From: Acinetobacter seifertii
GTDB taxonomy: Bacteria > Pseudomonadota > Gammaproteobacteria > Pseudomonadales > Moraxellaceae
Assembly: GCF_000368065.1 (NCBI RefSeq)
Contig: NZ_KB851199.1
Location: forward strand, 330,609-394,608
DNA length: 64,000 nucleotides
Direction: 5' to 3'
In this document: positions 9,229-19,072 of the stretch, one piece after another
Position numbering within the stretch: position 1 is the stretch's first letter
Layout: the number at the start of each line of letters is the position of its first letter
Notes under the pieces: model-generated
Database searches by the model: none
What the model saw: only the letters and a program-made list of their open reading frames with translations
What the model was told of the DNA's origin: nothing
Translations under genes and position numbers: made by a program

Positions 9229-10002
9229 ATGAATAACACGCAATGGCTCGATGAAGTAAAATTTAACGAACAAGGTCTTATCCCTGCCATTGCTCAACAT
9301 CATCAAACCGGACGTATTTTGATGGTAGCGTGGATGAACCGTGAATCACTTGCGCTCACAGCAGAAAAAAATCAGGCTGTATACTTCTCTCGCTCTCGCC
9401 AAAAACTCTGGCACAAGGGTGAAGAATCAGGCCATTTCCAAACGGTTTATGAAATTCGTTTAGACTGCGACGGCGATGTAATTATTCTACAAATTGAACA
9501 GCACGGTGGTATCGCGTGCCATACAGGTCGTGAGTCTTGTTTCTACCGTAAACTTACTCCACAGGGTTGGGAAATTGTCGATGCACAATTAAAAGATCCT
9601 ACCGCAATTTATGGTGACAAAGCTAAAACTGAAAGCCACGATCACGCTCACACCACTGAACAAGTTGATGTGCTTGCTCACTTAGGGCAATTAATGCAAG
9701 AGCGCAAGCAAGCAGAAGCAGACACTTCATATGTGGCAAGCCTCTACAAAAAAGGCATCAATAAAATTTTAGAAAAAGTTGGCGAAGAAAGCGTAGAAAC
9801 TATTATTGCTGCAAAAGACTACGCTGCTCAGAATACAGAAAGCAATTTAAATGACTTGATTTATGAAACTGCCGATTTGTGGTTCCATAGCATTGTCATG
9901 TTGGGTTATTTCGATCTTAATCCACAACTTATTATTGACGAATTAGCTCGTCGTCAGGGTTTATCCGGTTTAGTTGAAAAAGCTAACCGCAACAAGGTTT
10001 AA
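9229..10002 (+). CDS. hisI: bifunctional phosphoribosyl-AMP cyclohydrolase / phosphoribosyl-ATP diphosphatase
   Basis: This fused HisI-HisE enzyme catalyses the second and third steps of histidine synthesis. The N-terminal cyclohydrolase domain (about 1-125) carries RLDCDGD and [10 protein letters not shown], including the Zn/Mg-binding Asp and Cys residues. A His-rich linker (SHDHAHTTE) joins it to the all-helical pyrophosphohydrolase domain with [14 protein letters not shown] and the ETADLWFH helix. The 257-residue length suits a fusion. The helicase gene starts 10 bp downstream. No attenuator leader peptide rich in His is visible upstream. Confidence 0.95.
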   Translation: MNNTQWLDEVKFNEQGLIPAIAQHHQTGRILMVAWMNRESLALTAEKNQAVYFSRSRQKLWHKGEESGHFQTVYEIRLDCDGDVIILQIEQHGGIACHTGRESCFYRKLTPQGWEIVDAQLKDPTAIYGDKAKTESHDHAHTTEQVDVLAHLGQLMQERKQAEADTSYVASLYKKGINKILEKVGEESVETIIAAKDYAAQNTESNLNDLIYETADLWFHSIVMLGYFDLNPQLIIDELARRQGLSGLVEKANRNKV

Positions 10003-10011
10003 AATCACTCA

Positions 10012-11514
10012 GTGTCGAATATCGAAAAACCTAAAGCCACCTATGAGCAAGCAATTGCCATAGATAATGGACGTCTTGGGCAATCATTTAAAGTGATTGC
10101 CTATGCGGGTACAGGTAAAACCACCACATTACAAATGATTAGCGATGCCATGCCTGAACGGCGTGGTATGTACCTAGCATTTAACAAGGCCATTGCAGGC
10201 GAAGCTCAGAACAAATTTCATCGCAATGTAGACTCCCGTACTTTTCACTCACTCGCGTTTCGTAGTGTGCCACGTGGTGTGACTGATAAATTACGCTTGC
10301 CTCGTTTAAGTCCAAGCTTTATTGCAAAAGAATATCGACTAGAACCGATTACCTTGCGACGTATGATGGGTGGGCGTTATGAAAAATACGTCTTAATGCC
10401 AAGTCGCCTCGCAAGCCTTGTCGCAAATGCGGTGAGCTATTTCTGTTCGACTAGCTCACAATACCCCGCTCCTCGACATATTCAGGCACCCAACTGGTTA
10501 CATCCAGACGATATTACTGAGCTACAAACCCACCTTTACCCTGCTGTTGAACGGCGCTGGTTAGAGTCTATCGACCCGAACCATCAAGCCGGAATTGGTC
10601 ACGATATTTATCTCAAGCTTTGGGCATTGTCTGAACCTAACATTCCAGCCGATTATGTCTTATTTGATGAAGCCCAAGATGCTGATCCTTTAATGTTAGG
10701 TATCTTACTTCGTCAAAAAAGTACGCAAGTTATTTATGTAGGCGATGCACATCAGCAAATCTACGCGTGGCGCGGTGCAGTAAATGCCATGCAACAACTA
10801 CCTTTGCCAGAGTCTCGTCTCACCACTTCTTTCCGTTTTGGAGAGGCAATTGCCGATGTCGCCAACGCTTTGCTAGGGGGGTTAAATGAAACAGTTCCTC
10901 TGCTTGGCAATCTGAACCAAAAATCAAGTGTCGTCAATAAGCCTCATACCAAAATGCGTGATGCGATTTTGTGTCGTACCAATGCTCGGGCAATGGAGCT
11001 TTTATTAGCTGGTTTAGTTCACGGTGATAAAGTAAGTTTGCAGGCAGACCATCAAAAATTAAACCGTTTTGTAGATGCTGCGAGTCTCTTGAAACAGGGG
11101 AAACGAGTTACTGACGTTCCCGAGTTGGCATGGTTTAACTCATGGCATGATGTTCATGAATATTGTGAAACCAATGAAGGAAGTGACATTAAACCCTTGG
11201 TTAAACTGGTAGATGATCACGGCACTGACCCACTAAAAAAAGCGCTTGCAAAGATCACTCCACTTGAGCACGCTGACTATGTCATCTCTACTGCCCATAA
11301 AGCAAAAGGACTAGAATGGAATCGTGTCCATATTGAAGATGACTATCAATTTAAAATTAATGGCTTAGAGCACAAGATTACAGATGAAGAATTAAGATTA
11401 CTTTACGTGGCCTGTACTCGTGCTAAAGTAAGTCTAAACATCCATCATCTTTATGATCTGATACAACAATTAAAAGTAAGGGCGCCTTTAAGTCTTCGAA
11501 AGTCGGTTGGTTGA
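10012..11514 (+). CDS. UvrD/Rep-like ATP-dependent helicase (superfamily 1)
   Basis: The 500-residue SF1 helicase has Walker A AYAGTGKTTTL at about 30-40, the Walker B/motif II region VLFDEAQDADPL, motif III GDAHQQIYAWRGA, a late STAHKAKGLEW (motif V region) and LRLLYVACTRAK (motif VI). It is shorter than UvrD (about 720) because the 1B/2B insertions are small. A GTG start is used; the first internal ATG lies after Walker A and would delete it. It begins 10 bp after hisI and is followed 23 bp later by an AAA-type ATPase gene. Its specific role is unknown; DNA repair or recombination is likely. Confidence 0.85.
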   Translation: MSNIEKPKATYEQAIAIDNGRLGQSFKVIAYAGTGKTTTLQMISDAMPERRGMYLAFNKAIAGEAQNKFHRNVDSRTFHSLAFRSVPRGVTDKLRLPRLSPSFIAKEYRLEPITLRRMMGGRYEKYVLMPSRLASLVANAVSYFCSTSSQYPAPRHIQAPNWLHPDDITELQTHLYPAVERRWLESIDPNHQAGIGHDIYLKLWALSEPNIPADYVLFDEAQDADPLMLGILLRQKSTQVIYVGDAHQQIYAWRGAVNAMQQLPLPESRLTTSFRFGEAIADVANALLGGLNETVPLLGNLNQKSSVVNKPHTKMRDAILCRTNARAMELLLAGLVHGDKVSLQADHQKLNRFVDAASLLKQGKRVTDVPELAWFNSWHDVHEYCETNEGSDIKPLVKLVDDHGTDPLKKALAKITPLEHADYVISTAHKAKGLEWNRVHIEDDYQFKINGLEHKITDEELRLLYVACTRAKVSLNIHHLYDLIQQLKVRAPLSLRKSVG

Positions 11515-11537
11515 AGCGCTCATAATTAGGTGAGCCT

Positions 11538-12917
11538 ATGAGACTTGAATCTATCCAATTTAAACATGTTGCTCTGTTTCATGATCTAAAGATCCAGTTT
11601 GAATATGATAAACAACCAATTACTTTAATTTTAGGTGAACAGGCAACCGGAAAAAGTATGCTACTTAAGCATATTTATAATGCCTTAACATGGTTTCCTG
11701 CTCGCTTGAAAGATGTCCGTACTCCAGGCGTGGTTATGCCTGATCAAGACATTACCCTTTCTCGTTTGCAGTCTAAAATAGAAGTCAGTATTCATATTCC
11801 TTCAGAGTTTGGTCAACTCCCTGAAACAACTTCAGTACAGCAGACTGACACATCACTTTGTAGCTGGAAACTGTTTAAGACCTTAAATTCGAGTGGAATA
11901 GGCATGAGTCAAGTCGAAACTCAACAACTCGATCAAGCCATTGCACTTTATCATCAAGTAACGAGAAAAGACCCACTTCAAGGTCTGCCCTTACTTGCCT
12001 ATTATCCATCTGAGCGCTTTGTTAACGATATAAGTTTGCTCAACAAAAACCTACCTGGCATTACCCAATCTATTTCTGCTTACGATATTAGTTTAATTCC
12101 ATTTACAACGTTTACTCGCTTTTTTGAATGGCTACGTGAAATTAGCGATATTGAAAATGCGCAAGCAGCTCATGTTGTACAAAAAATTATTTCACAACAA
12201 TCAAATCCAGAAGATCAGGACGAACTTTTACGCCAACTTCAAATCGAATTGGCAGGACAACCAAAGCAACTTCCCTCACCAAATTTATACGCACTCAAAT
12301 CAGCGTTAAAAACTGTTTTTCCAGAGCTTTCTGAGCTCTATTTACAATATCACCCAAAGCTTCAACTTATGGCCCATTACCAAGGTGAGATTTTAACGTT
12401 TCAGCAACTTTCAAATACCACAAAAACATGGATTGCTTTGGTAGGTGATATTGTTCGTAGACTTTGTTTGCTCAATCCATTGAGCCTAAACCCTTGCCTT
12501 GAAGGCGAAGGAGTTTTGTTAATTGACCAGATTGATTCGCAATTAGATGCTCTGCATTGTTCTGAAATTTTAAATCGTTTACATCAAGCCTTTCCGCGTT
12601 TACAAATTATTGTGACTGGAAGTCGTGAAGAACTACTTGAACATGCAGTTACCTACCAATGTCTTAAATTAGAACATGGCAAGGTTACTCAACTTGATTT
12701 AAATACCACTCAACAGCAGCTTGAGCACCTTTATACGCTATTGCAAAGAGATGAAACAGTTCCTCATGTCGATACGCTACCGCTTGATACTCAACCTTCA
12801 ATAACTCAAATCGACAGTTTGTACCAACAAATCCAAAGCTTAAATGAACAGCAAAAAATTGAATTATTACGTATGATTCATACAGGAGATACTTCAGAAG
12901 AAACTTCTTCTCTTTAA
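11538..12917 (+). CDS. AAA/ABC-type ATPase-like protein with degenerate motifs
   Basis: This 459-residue protein resembles the COG3950-like SMC/RecF-type ATPases. Walker A (GEQATGKS, 33-40) is intact. The signature region reads LSNTTKTWIALVGD (about 291-304), lacking the Gly of the usual LSxGx motif. The Walker B region is VLLIDQIDSQLD (326-337), with Gln331 where the catalytic Glu would be. Hydrolysis may therefore be slow or absent. A C-terminal tail of about 75 residues is helical and Gln-rich. No TOPRIM or HNH nuclease domain is apparent. It follows the helicase by 23 bp on the same strand and may act with it. Confidence 0.75.
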   Translation: MRLESIQFKHVALFHDLKIQFEYDKQPITLILGEQATGKSMLLKHIYNALTWFPARLKDVRTPGVVMPDQDITLSRLQSKIEVSIHIPSEFGQLPETTSVQQTDTSLCSWKLFKTLNSSGIGMSQVETQQLDQAIALYHQVTRKDPLQGLPLLAYYPSERFVNDISLLNKNLPGITQSISAYDISLIPFTTFTRFFEWLREISDIENAQAAHVVQKIISQQSNPEDQDELLRQLQIELAGQPKQLPSPNLYALKSALKTVFPELSELYLQYHPKLQLMAHYQGEILTFQQLSNTTKTWIALVGDIVRRLCLLNPLSLNPCLEGEGVLLIDQIDSQLDALHCSEILNRLHQAFPRLQIIVTGSREELLEHAVTYQCLKLEHGKVTQLDLNTTQQQLEHLYTLLQRDETVPHVDTLPLDTQPSITQIDSLYQQIQSLNEQQKIELLRMIHTGDTSEETSSL

Positions 12918-13232
12918 AACGTTATTATTCATTTAGTGCAATTTTTATAATAAAAACCTCATTCGCTAAATATACGATGAAATCTGGTTTTTAAGCTGAA
13001 AAATCACTAGATGTTGTTACCGCATGTAATAACATCAGATTTTTAATGATTTTTTAGTGTACAATAAATTTCATTTTGCGTTTTTATTATTCAAGTTGCG
13101 CAATACAACTTGTTTCTCGCTTTATTTTTCTAATTTGGTCGGGTTTTCAGAATATAAGCTTTGGAAATCTCTTTGAATTCCTATCTATTCTGAAATGAAA
13201 ATTTCACCTTTAGGCTTCGGTCTAAATTATAT
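12918..13232 (+). promoter_or_regulatory. intergenic region upstream of the mrp operon with a hairpin
   Basis: This is a 315-bp AT-rich gap without a gene. At 13010-13036 an 11-bp stem (GATGTTGTTAC with GTAATAACATC, one G-T pair, loop CGCAT) is followed by AGATTTTTAATGATTTTTT. That fits a terminator for the upstream helicase/ATPase genes, or a regulatory hairpin in front of mrp. The mrp promoter must lie between about 13040 and 13232. I could not fix its boxes with confidence. Confidence 0.5.
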
Positions 13233-16082
13233 ATGGATACGAGTGTGCTACCGATAATTATCTTATTACCGTTAATATTAGGCACCACCCTTGTTTCATT
13301 GCTTCAACGGTTTTCACGTGGAGTAACGGCTTTAGGGGCAATCGGAGTCAGTTTAACCAGTTTTGGTTTATTACTGACTCAAGCTAAAACAGTGCTTAGT
13401 GGTGCAAGCATTCAACAAAGTTGGGATTGGTTACCACAACTTGGGATTAATCTGAGCTTTAGACTTGATGCCCTTGGTTTATTATTTTCTCTTCTTATTA
13501 CCGGTATCGGTACACTCATTTATATTTATGCCTATTACTATTTAGGCCCTAAAAATTCACTAAGTAAACTATATTTATTACTCATGCTGTTTATGGCAGC
13601 TATGTTGGGTATTTCTCTTTCCAATAATTTAATTATTTTATTAGTCTTTTGGGAACTTACCAGTATTTCATCCTTCTTATTAGTGGGTTACTGGAGTCAT
13701 TACGAAGCAGCCCAGCGTGGCTCACGTATGGCACTTACCATCACAGGAATGGGTGGACTCGCTATGCTAGGTGGATTTGTCTTATTAGGACAAATCACAG
13801 GTACCTACGAAATTAATGACATTGTCGGAATGAAAGATCTCATTCAAAGTCATCATCTTTTCGTTCCAGCGCTTTTGCTTATTTTACTCGGTGCTTTTAC
13901 AAAAAGTGCGCAGTTCCCTTTCCATTTTTGGTTACCCAATGCAATGGCTGCACCCACTCCGGTATCGGCTTATTTGCACTCAGCAACCATGGTTAAGGCT
14001 GGTATTTTCTTATTAGCTCGTCTTGCACCTATCTTTATTGGTGCCGCGCTTTATCACAACATCGTTACTTTTGTAGGCCTATTTACGCTCTGTATGGCCG
14101 CATGCTTTGCAATCTTTAAAGAAGATTTAAAAGGACTGTTAGCCTATTCAACCATTAGTCATTTAGGTCTTATCGTCTGCTTGCTTGGTATTGGCTCACC
14201 TTTAGCTGTTGCAGCAGCGGTTTTTCATATTATTAACCATGCAACATTTAAAGCTGCGCTGTTTATGATTGCAGGGATTATTGACCATGAAACTGGTACA
14301 CGTGATCTTAGAAAGTTAAGTGGGGTATGGCAATTACTGCCGTTTACCGCAACACTTACCATGATTACTGCAGCATCAATGGCAGGTGTTCCGCTCACCA
14401 ATGGCTTTATTTCAAAAGAAATGTTCTTTACCGAACTGTTAGCAAACCTTTCAGGTTCAACAGTTATCTTTGCCAGCATTGTTGCGACTCTTGCTGGTAT
14501 TTTTGCAGTGAGTTATTCAATCCGATTAGTACACGGCGTGTTCTTTGACGGTCCAATTGGTAAACAAGTGCCAAATAAAAATGCGCATGAACCACCAATT
14601 GGCATGCGAGCACCAGCCATACTACTTGCAACACTCTGTATTTTAGTGGGTATTTTCCCATCCTTACTAGTCGAGCCTTTAGTTAACAGTGTGACACGCG
14701 CAAGTCTCATGCAGCCTGATTTTGCAGGAACTCATCTTGCAATCTGGCATGGATTCAATGCACCTTTAATCATGAGTATTATTGCCTTAGTGGGCGGTAC
14801 ACTTTTCTATTTTGCTTTAGCAAAAGACGGCATGATTCGTAAAATTGACCTCGATCCAAGACTCGGTCGCTTACAAGGTCGCATTTTGTTTGATTTATTT
14901 TTAAAACATTTATTATTAACTAGCCGTAAAATCAAACAAAAAACTGAGAATGGTTCGCTACAAAGTTACCTGTTCCTCATCATTGCTTTTAGCATCATCA
15001 TGGTTACCCTGCCTTTAATCAATCAAGGGCTTACAACAGGTACCCGTGAACTGACACATGCACCATGGATTGCTATTGTTCTTTGGCTAACATTATTCTC
15101 TGGTTGTTGGATGATGCTCTGGTTTCATCATGAGCGTATCAAAGCAGTACTGATTAGCGGTGCAATTGGTCTTGTGGTTACCATGGTATTTGTCACCATG
15201 TCGGCACCAGACTTAGCGCTGACTCAAATTACAGTCGATGTAGTTACTACTGTATTGCTGTTAATGAGTTTATCTCTACTTCCCCAACTCACACCATATG
15301 AATCTCTTCGTTCTCGACGTTTAAGAGATGCAGCTTTAGCAATTATTGGTGGTTTAGGTATCGGCTGGATTACGTGGCTCATTTTAACTCGTGATCACAA
15401 TTCAATTTCATGGTTCTTTGCGCAGCAGTCTTTACCACTAGGTGGTGGTTCAAACATTGTAAATGTCATTTTAGTCGACTTCCGTGGCTTCGATACCTTC
15501 GGTGAAATTACTGTACTCGGCATTGCTGCGATTGGAGCACTTTGCTTAATGGATGGTATGCGGGTACATGGTACCACCATGACACAAGGCCTCACATATC
15601 GCTTTAACCCATCTCCACTCATGTTCCGTATTACGGCATCATGGGTACTGCCTTTAGCACTTGTCGTAAGTGTCTACATCTTTATGCGCGGACATAATTA
15701 TCCTGGCGGTGGCTTTATTGCAGGTCTAATTACCTCAATGGCACTCATTATTCAGTACATTGCTTTAGGTCAAGATCAAGCGGAACAAATGCTAAAAGCA
15801 CAATCTGGTCGTCTATACGAAGTCTGGATTGGTTCGGGTTTAACAATTGCAGGCTTAACTGGTATTGCCGCATGGTTCTGGGCACGCCCATTCTTAACTA
15901 GTGCTCATGTCTATGTTGAGTTACCAGTTTTAGGAAAACTACATCTGGCTTCAGCAGCAAGCTTCGATTTGGGTGTGTATATCACAGTGGTAGGTGCCAC
16001 GATGCTACTCATTTCTGTATTAGGGGACTCTCGCCACTCGAGTATGTCTGGTCCTGTACCTCATGGGGAGAAATCATCATGA
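13233..16082 (+). CDS. mrpA: Mrp Na+(K+)/H+ antiporter subunit A, fused with subunit B
   Basis: The largest Mrp complex subunit has 949 residues. The N-terminal two thirds are NuoL-like, with many transmembrane helices and the conserved proton-channel segments LVFWELTSISSFLLVGYW and LPNAMAAPTPVSAYLHSATMVKAGIFLLARL. The C-terminal third reads as MrpB (VDFRGFDTFGEITVLGIAAIGAL, then GHNYPGGGFIAGLI). The operon has no separate mrpB, so this is the fused A/B form of six-gene operons. The complex swaps cytoplasmic monovalent cations for protons and supports alkaline and salt tolerance. mrpC overlaps the stop by 4 bp (ATGA). The ribosome-binding site is weak. Confidence 0.93.
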   Translation: MDTSVLPIIILLPLILGTTLVSLLQRFSRGVTALGAIGVSLTSFGLLLTQAKTVLSGASIQQSWDWLPQLGINLSFRLDALGLLFSLLITGIGTLIYIYAYYYLGPKNSLSKLYLLLMLFMAAMLGISLSNNLIILLVFWELTSISSFLLVGYWSHYEAAQRGSRMALTITGMGGLAMLGGFVLLGQITGTYEINDIVGMKDLIQSHHLFVPALLLILLGAFTKSAQFPFHFWLPNAMAAPTPVSAYLHSATMVKAGIFLLARLAPIFIGAALYHNIVTFVGLFTLCMAACFAIFKEDLKGLLAYSTISHLGLIVCLLGIGSPLAVAAAVFHIINHATFKAALFMIAGIIDHETGTRDLRKLSGVWQLLPFTATLTMITAASMAGVPLTNGFISKEMFFTELLANLSGSTVIFASIVATLAGIFAVSYSIRLVHGVFFDGPIGKQVPNKNAHEPPIGMRAPAILLATLCILVGIFPSLLVEPLVNSVTRASLMQPDFAGTHLAIWHGFNAPLIMSIIALVGGTLFYFALAKDGMIRKIDLDPRLGRLQGRILFDLFLKHLLLTSRKIKQKTENGSLQSYLFLIIAFSIIMVTLPLINQGLTTGTRELTHAPWIAIVLWLTLFSGCWMMLWFHHERIKAVLISGAIGLVVTMVFVTMSAPDLALTQITVDVVTTVLLLMSLSLLPQLTPYESLRSRRLRDAALAIIGGLGIGWITWLILTRDHNSISWFFAQQSLPLGGGSNIVNVILVDFRGFDTFGEITVLGIAAIGALCLMDGMRVHGTTMTQGLTYRFNPSPLMFRITASWVLPLALVVSVYIFMRGHNYPGGGFIAGLITSMALIIQYIALGQDQAEQMLKAQSGRLYEVWIGSGLTIAGLTGIAAWFWARPFLTSAHVYVELPVLGKLHLASAASFDLGVYITVVGATMLLISVLGDSRHSSMSGPVPHGEKSS

Positions 16083-16447
16083 TCAGTTTAGAATTCTTAC
16101 TGGCCTCTGCCATTGGGCTACTTGTTGCGACAGGCATTTATCTCATTTTGCGTGCACGTACATTCCCTGTTGTATTGGGATTAGCCGTACTCGGTTATGC
16201 AGTTAACTTATTTTTATTCGCGATGGGCCGCTTACAAGTGAGCTCACCTGCAATTTTAACTGAAACGACGAATATTACAGACCCACTTCCTCAAGCACTT
16301 GTTTTAACTGCGATTGTTATCGGCTTTGCGACTACAGCGTTCATTGTGCAACTAGCATTACGAAGCCGCTATGAATCAGGTAGTGATCATGTTGATGCTA
16401 AAGAAGATATTTCCCCAACATACGACCCACGTGAGGATGAGCCGTGA
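16079..16447 (+). CDS. mrpC: Mrp antiporter subunit C
   Basis: This 122-residue NuoK-like subunit has three transmembrane helices and a short charged C-terminal tail (DAKEDISPTYDPREDEP). The ATG overlaps the mrpA stop, indicating translational coupling. It belongs to the proton-translocating membrane core of the Mrp complex. Confidence 0.92.
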   Translation: MISLEFLLASAIGLLVATGIYLILRARTFPVVLGLAVLGYAVNLFLFAMGRLQVSSPAILTETTNITDPLPQALVLTAIVIGFATTAFIVQLALRSRYESGSDHVDAKEDISPTYDPREDEP

Positions 16448-18258
16448 TGTTTGATTTTTTATCTTTTTGGCAAGCAAATACACCTATTTTCAGCATCCTC
16501 ATTCCTGCTTTTACTGGTTTTATCTTATTACTTTTAGGTAATCCTGGCGCTGGCGCATTGAAAGAAGATTGGCGACAACCTTGGCGTCGTGGCATTAGTT
16601 TAGTCTCAGCAGTTGCAGGCTTAGCCACTGCTGTTAATTATCTTATTGTTGCAAATACCGGACAAATTACGGTTTATCAGTTGAGTGAGTGGTCAGCTCC
16701 TTTTGGTATTGTCTTGGTACTCGACCGACTCTCTGCATTTATGCTGGTTTTAACCAATGCATTAGCAGTTCCAGTTCTATGGTATGCCAGCGCAAATTGG
16801 GATACACGTGGACGCTATTTCCACGCCATATTCCATTTTCTTTTAATGGGATTATGCGGAGCATTTCTCACAGGTGACTTATTCAACCTGTTCGTTTTCT
16901 TTGAAATTTTGCTTATGGCGTCTTATGTCCTGCTACTACATGGACAAGGGAAGCCACGATTTCAACTTGGCGTACACTATGTCATTATCAATCTTTTAGC
17001 CTCTGCCCTATTCTTAATTGGCCTTGGTATGATTTATGGCAGTGTAGGCAGTCTAAATATGACTGACGTTTCACGCCTTTTACCAACTTTAGATGCAGAC
17101 CAGCATAAATTAGCAGTTGCTGGTGCCCTACTCTTATTTGTTGTATTTGGTATTAAAGCTGCCATGTTACCGGTTGGTTTTTGGCTACCAAAAACTTATG
17201 CCGTTGCAAGTACGCCCGTTGCAGCAATATTTACCATTATGACCAAAGTGGGGATTTATGCCATTTTACGTGTCAATGGAACAGTATTTAACGATGTAAT
17301 CAGTCAGGAAATCTTTAAAGGTTGGCTTCTTCCAATTGGTTTAGTCACTTCTTTATATGGTGTGATTGCAGCAATTGGTGCAGATCGTCTCAGACGTTTT
17401 GTTGGTTTTATGGTGCTGTCTTCGATTGGTACTCTATTGACCGCAATAGCAATGTCAAACACGCAAGCATGGTCAGGAGCATTGTTCTATCTCGTACATA
17501 GTACACTGATTGGTGCTGCGTTTTACCTGTTCTGTGGCTGGATGACTTCACAACGTGGTGACTTTAAAGATCACTTAAAGATTGCTCCGCGAATCAAGCA
17601 AGAAAAAGCAGCGATGCTGACTTATTTTTTAATTGCAATGATGCTTGCCGGGTTACCGCCTTTTAGTGGCTTCTTTGGGAAAGTATTTATTCTACAAGCG
17701 ACTGTTGAAACTGCATATCAAGGCTGGATCATTGGAGTCGTGCTTGTTGTAAGTCTATTAAGCATTATTGCGTTAACACGTATCGGGTTTATTTTATTCT
17801 GGAGAGCTTCAGTACCAGAAGAAGACCCAAAAAATCCTGCTTACATGAGTTATCAAGCTCTACCTGTACAAGCACCACCACGTAATGATTCGGTTATTTA
17901 TATTCTGCTTGCAGGCTTGATCACTTATGTAGTGTTTGCTTCACCCGTATTGCACTACACCACTGGTACGGCTCAACAAATTCAAAACCATGCGCTCTAT
18001 CAGCAGTCTATTCTTAAGACTGACCAAAATGGCGAAACTATTAGTGTTCAGCCTTATGACTCATCTTATTTACCAGAAACAAAGTATGGTGGAGAAGTTG
18101 AAGATCATAATGCATATCTCGTTCCTGACATTATTTCTAAAGACACTTTTAACGGTGAGCATATTTCCGAATATAAGCGCCGCCAAATTCAGCAGCAGGA
18201 AAAATTGCTAACACCAACGATTGCTGATGAAAGTCAACTGAAACCTATGGAGCCTTAA
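16444..18258 (+). CDS. mrpD: Mrp antiporter subunit D
   Basis: This NuoM/N-like antiporter subunit has about 14 transmembrane helices. The conserved channel segments FFEILLMASYVLLLHG and GFWLPKTYAVASTPVAAIFTIMTKVGIYAILR are present. At 604 residues it is about 100 longer than usual MrpD (about 500). The extra part is a hydrophilic C-terminal tail from about residue 515, rich in Gln, Asp and Glu, with no recognised domain. Either GTG 16444 or ATG 16447 could be the start; both fit the GAGG upstream, and the gene overlaps mrpC. Confidence 0.92.
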   Translation: MMFDFLSFWQANTPIFSILIPAFTGFILLLLGNPGAGALKEDWRQPWRRGISLVSAVAGLATAVNYLIVANTGQITVYQLSEWSAPFGIVLVLDRLSAFMLVLTNALAVPVLWYASANWDTRGRYFHAIFHFLLMGLCGAFLTGDLFNLFVFFEILLMASYVLLLHGQGKPRFQLGVHYVIINLLASALFLIGLGMIYGSVGSLNMTDVSRLLPTLDADQHKLAVAGALLLFVVFGIKAAMLPVGFWLPKTYAVASTPVAAIFTIMTKVGIYAILRVNGTVFNDVISQEIFKGWLLPIGLVTSLYGVIAAIGADRLRRFVGFMVLSSIGTLLTAIAMSNTQAWSGALFYLVHSTLIGAAFYLFCGWMTSQRGDFKDHLKIAPRIKQEKAAMLTYFLIAMMLAGLPPFSGFFGKVFILQATVETAYQGWIIGVVLVVSLLSIIALTRIGFILFWRASVPEEDPKNPAYMSYQALPVQAPPRNDSVIYILLAGLITYVVFASPVLHYTTGTAQQIQNHALYQQSILKTDQNGETISVQPYDSSYLPETKYGGEVEDHNAYLVPDIISKDTFNGEHISEYKRRQIQQQEKLLTPTIADESQLKPMEP

Positions 18259-18260
18259 CA

Positions 18261-18788
18261 ATGCAGCTATCTAAATTGCTTGAACGTTGGTTCCCACATC
18301 CATTTGTTTCTTTTTTGATTATTATTTTCTGGTTAATGCTCTCGCATAGTCTTGATGCCAGTGACCTACTTATGGCTGTAATTTTGGGTCTTGTGATTCC
18401 GCGTTTAGTTCGACCTTTTATTACCAGAACACCTCACATCCATTGGCAACCAGCAATAAAACTATTTTTTATTGTACTTTGGGATATTGTTATTTCCAAT
18501 TTTCGTGTTGCAAAGCTGGTATTAGGGCCGCCTAAAAAATTACATCCTAAATGGTACCGTGTGCCTTTAGAAACGGAACATGAACAGGTAAATTCCTTAC
18601 TGGCAATGATTATTACCACAACACCGGGAACTGTCTCAGCTGGTATTGATCAAGAACGTGGTGATATTCTGGTGCACTCACTGAGTACAGAAAATACCGA
18701 AAGTGATGTGCAAGACATCAAACAACGTTATGAAGCTCCGCTCATGGAGATTTTTGATGTAAAAAGCAAATCGGAGGACAACATATGA
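18261..18788 (+). CDS. mrpE: Mrp antiporter subunit E
   Basis: This 175-residue subunit has an N-terminal membrane region (about residues 15-80) and a soluble C-terminal half with the typical SLLAMIITTTPGTVSAGID segment. MrpE assists assembly of the complex rather than forming the transport path. It starts 2 bp after mrpD, and its stop overlaps the mrpF ATG. Confidence 0.9.
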   Translation: MQLSKLLERWFPHPFVSFLIIIFWLMLSHSLDASDLLMAVILGLVIPRLVRPFITRTPHIHWQPAIKLFFIVLWDIVISNFRVAKLVLGPPKKLHPKWYRVPLETEHEQVNSLLAMIITTTPGTVSAGIDQERGDILVHSLSTENTESDVQDIKQRYEAPLMEIFDVKSKSEDNI

Positions 18789-19060
18789 TCATCCTACCTT
18801 ATGCTCTTGGTATTAGCATGATTGCTATCACAATCTCTATGTTGCTTTGCTTGTTTCGAATGGTGATGGGGCCATCAATTGTAGATCGTCTTTTGGCACT
18901 CGATACGCTTTTTCTAAATGCAACTTGTCTGATTGTTGTATTAGGTATCTATTGGACAACCACCTCTTTATTTGAAGGGGCATTATTGGTTGCCATGCTA
19001 GGGTTTGTTTCGACAGCTGCTTTGGCACGTTATTTCACAACTGGTCATGTGATCGATTAA
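18785..19060 (+). CDS. mrpF: Mrp antiporter subunit F
   Basis: This 91-residue subunit has three transmembrane helices and the family motif RMVMGPSIVDRLLALDTL at about 26-43. The ATG overlaps the mrpE stop. A good ribosome site (GGAGG in the intergenic AAAGGGAGGTC) serves the next gene, mrpG. Confidence 0.9.
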   Translation: MIILPYALGISMIAITISMLLCLFRMVMGPSIVDRLLALDTLFLNATCLIVVLGIYWTTTSLFEGALLVAMLGFVSTAALARYFTTGHVID

Positions 19061-19072
19061 AGGGAGGTCAAA

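Noticed and set aside
10012..12917. Gabija-like system (UvrD helicase next to an AAA ATPase)
   Set aside because: The ATPase lacks a recognisable TOPRIM nuclease domain and has degraded ATPase motifs; gene order is also reversed and the pair sits in a core-gene setting behind hisI.
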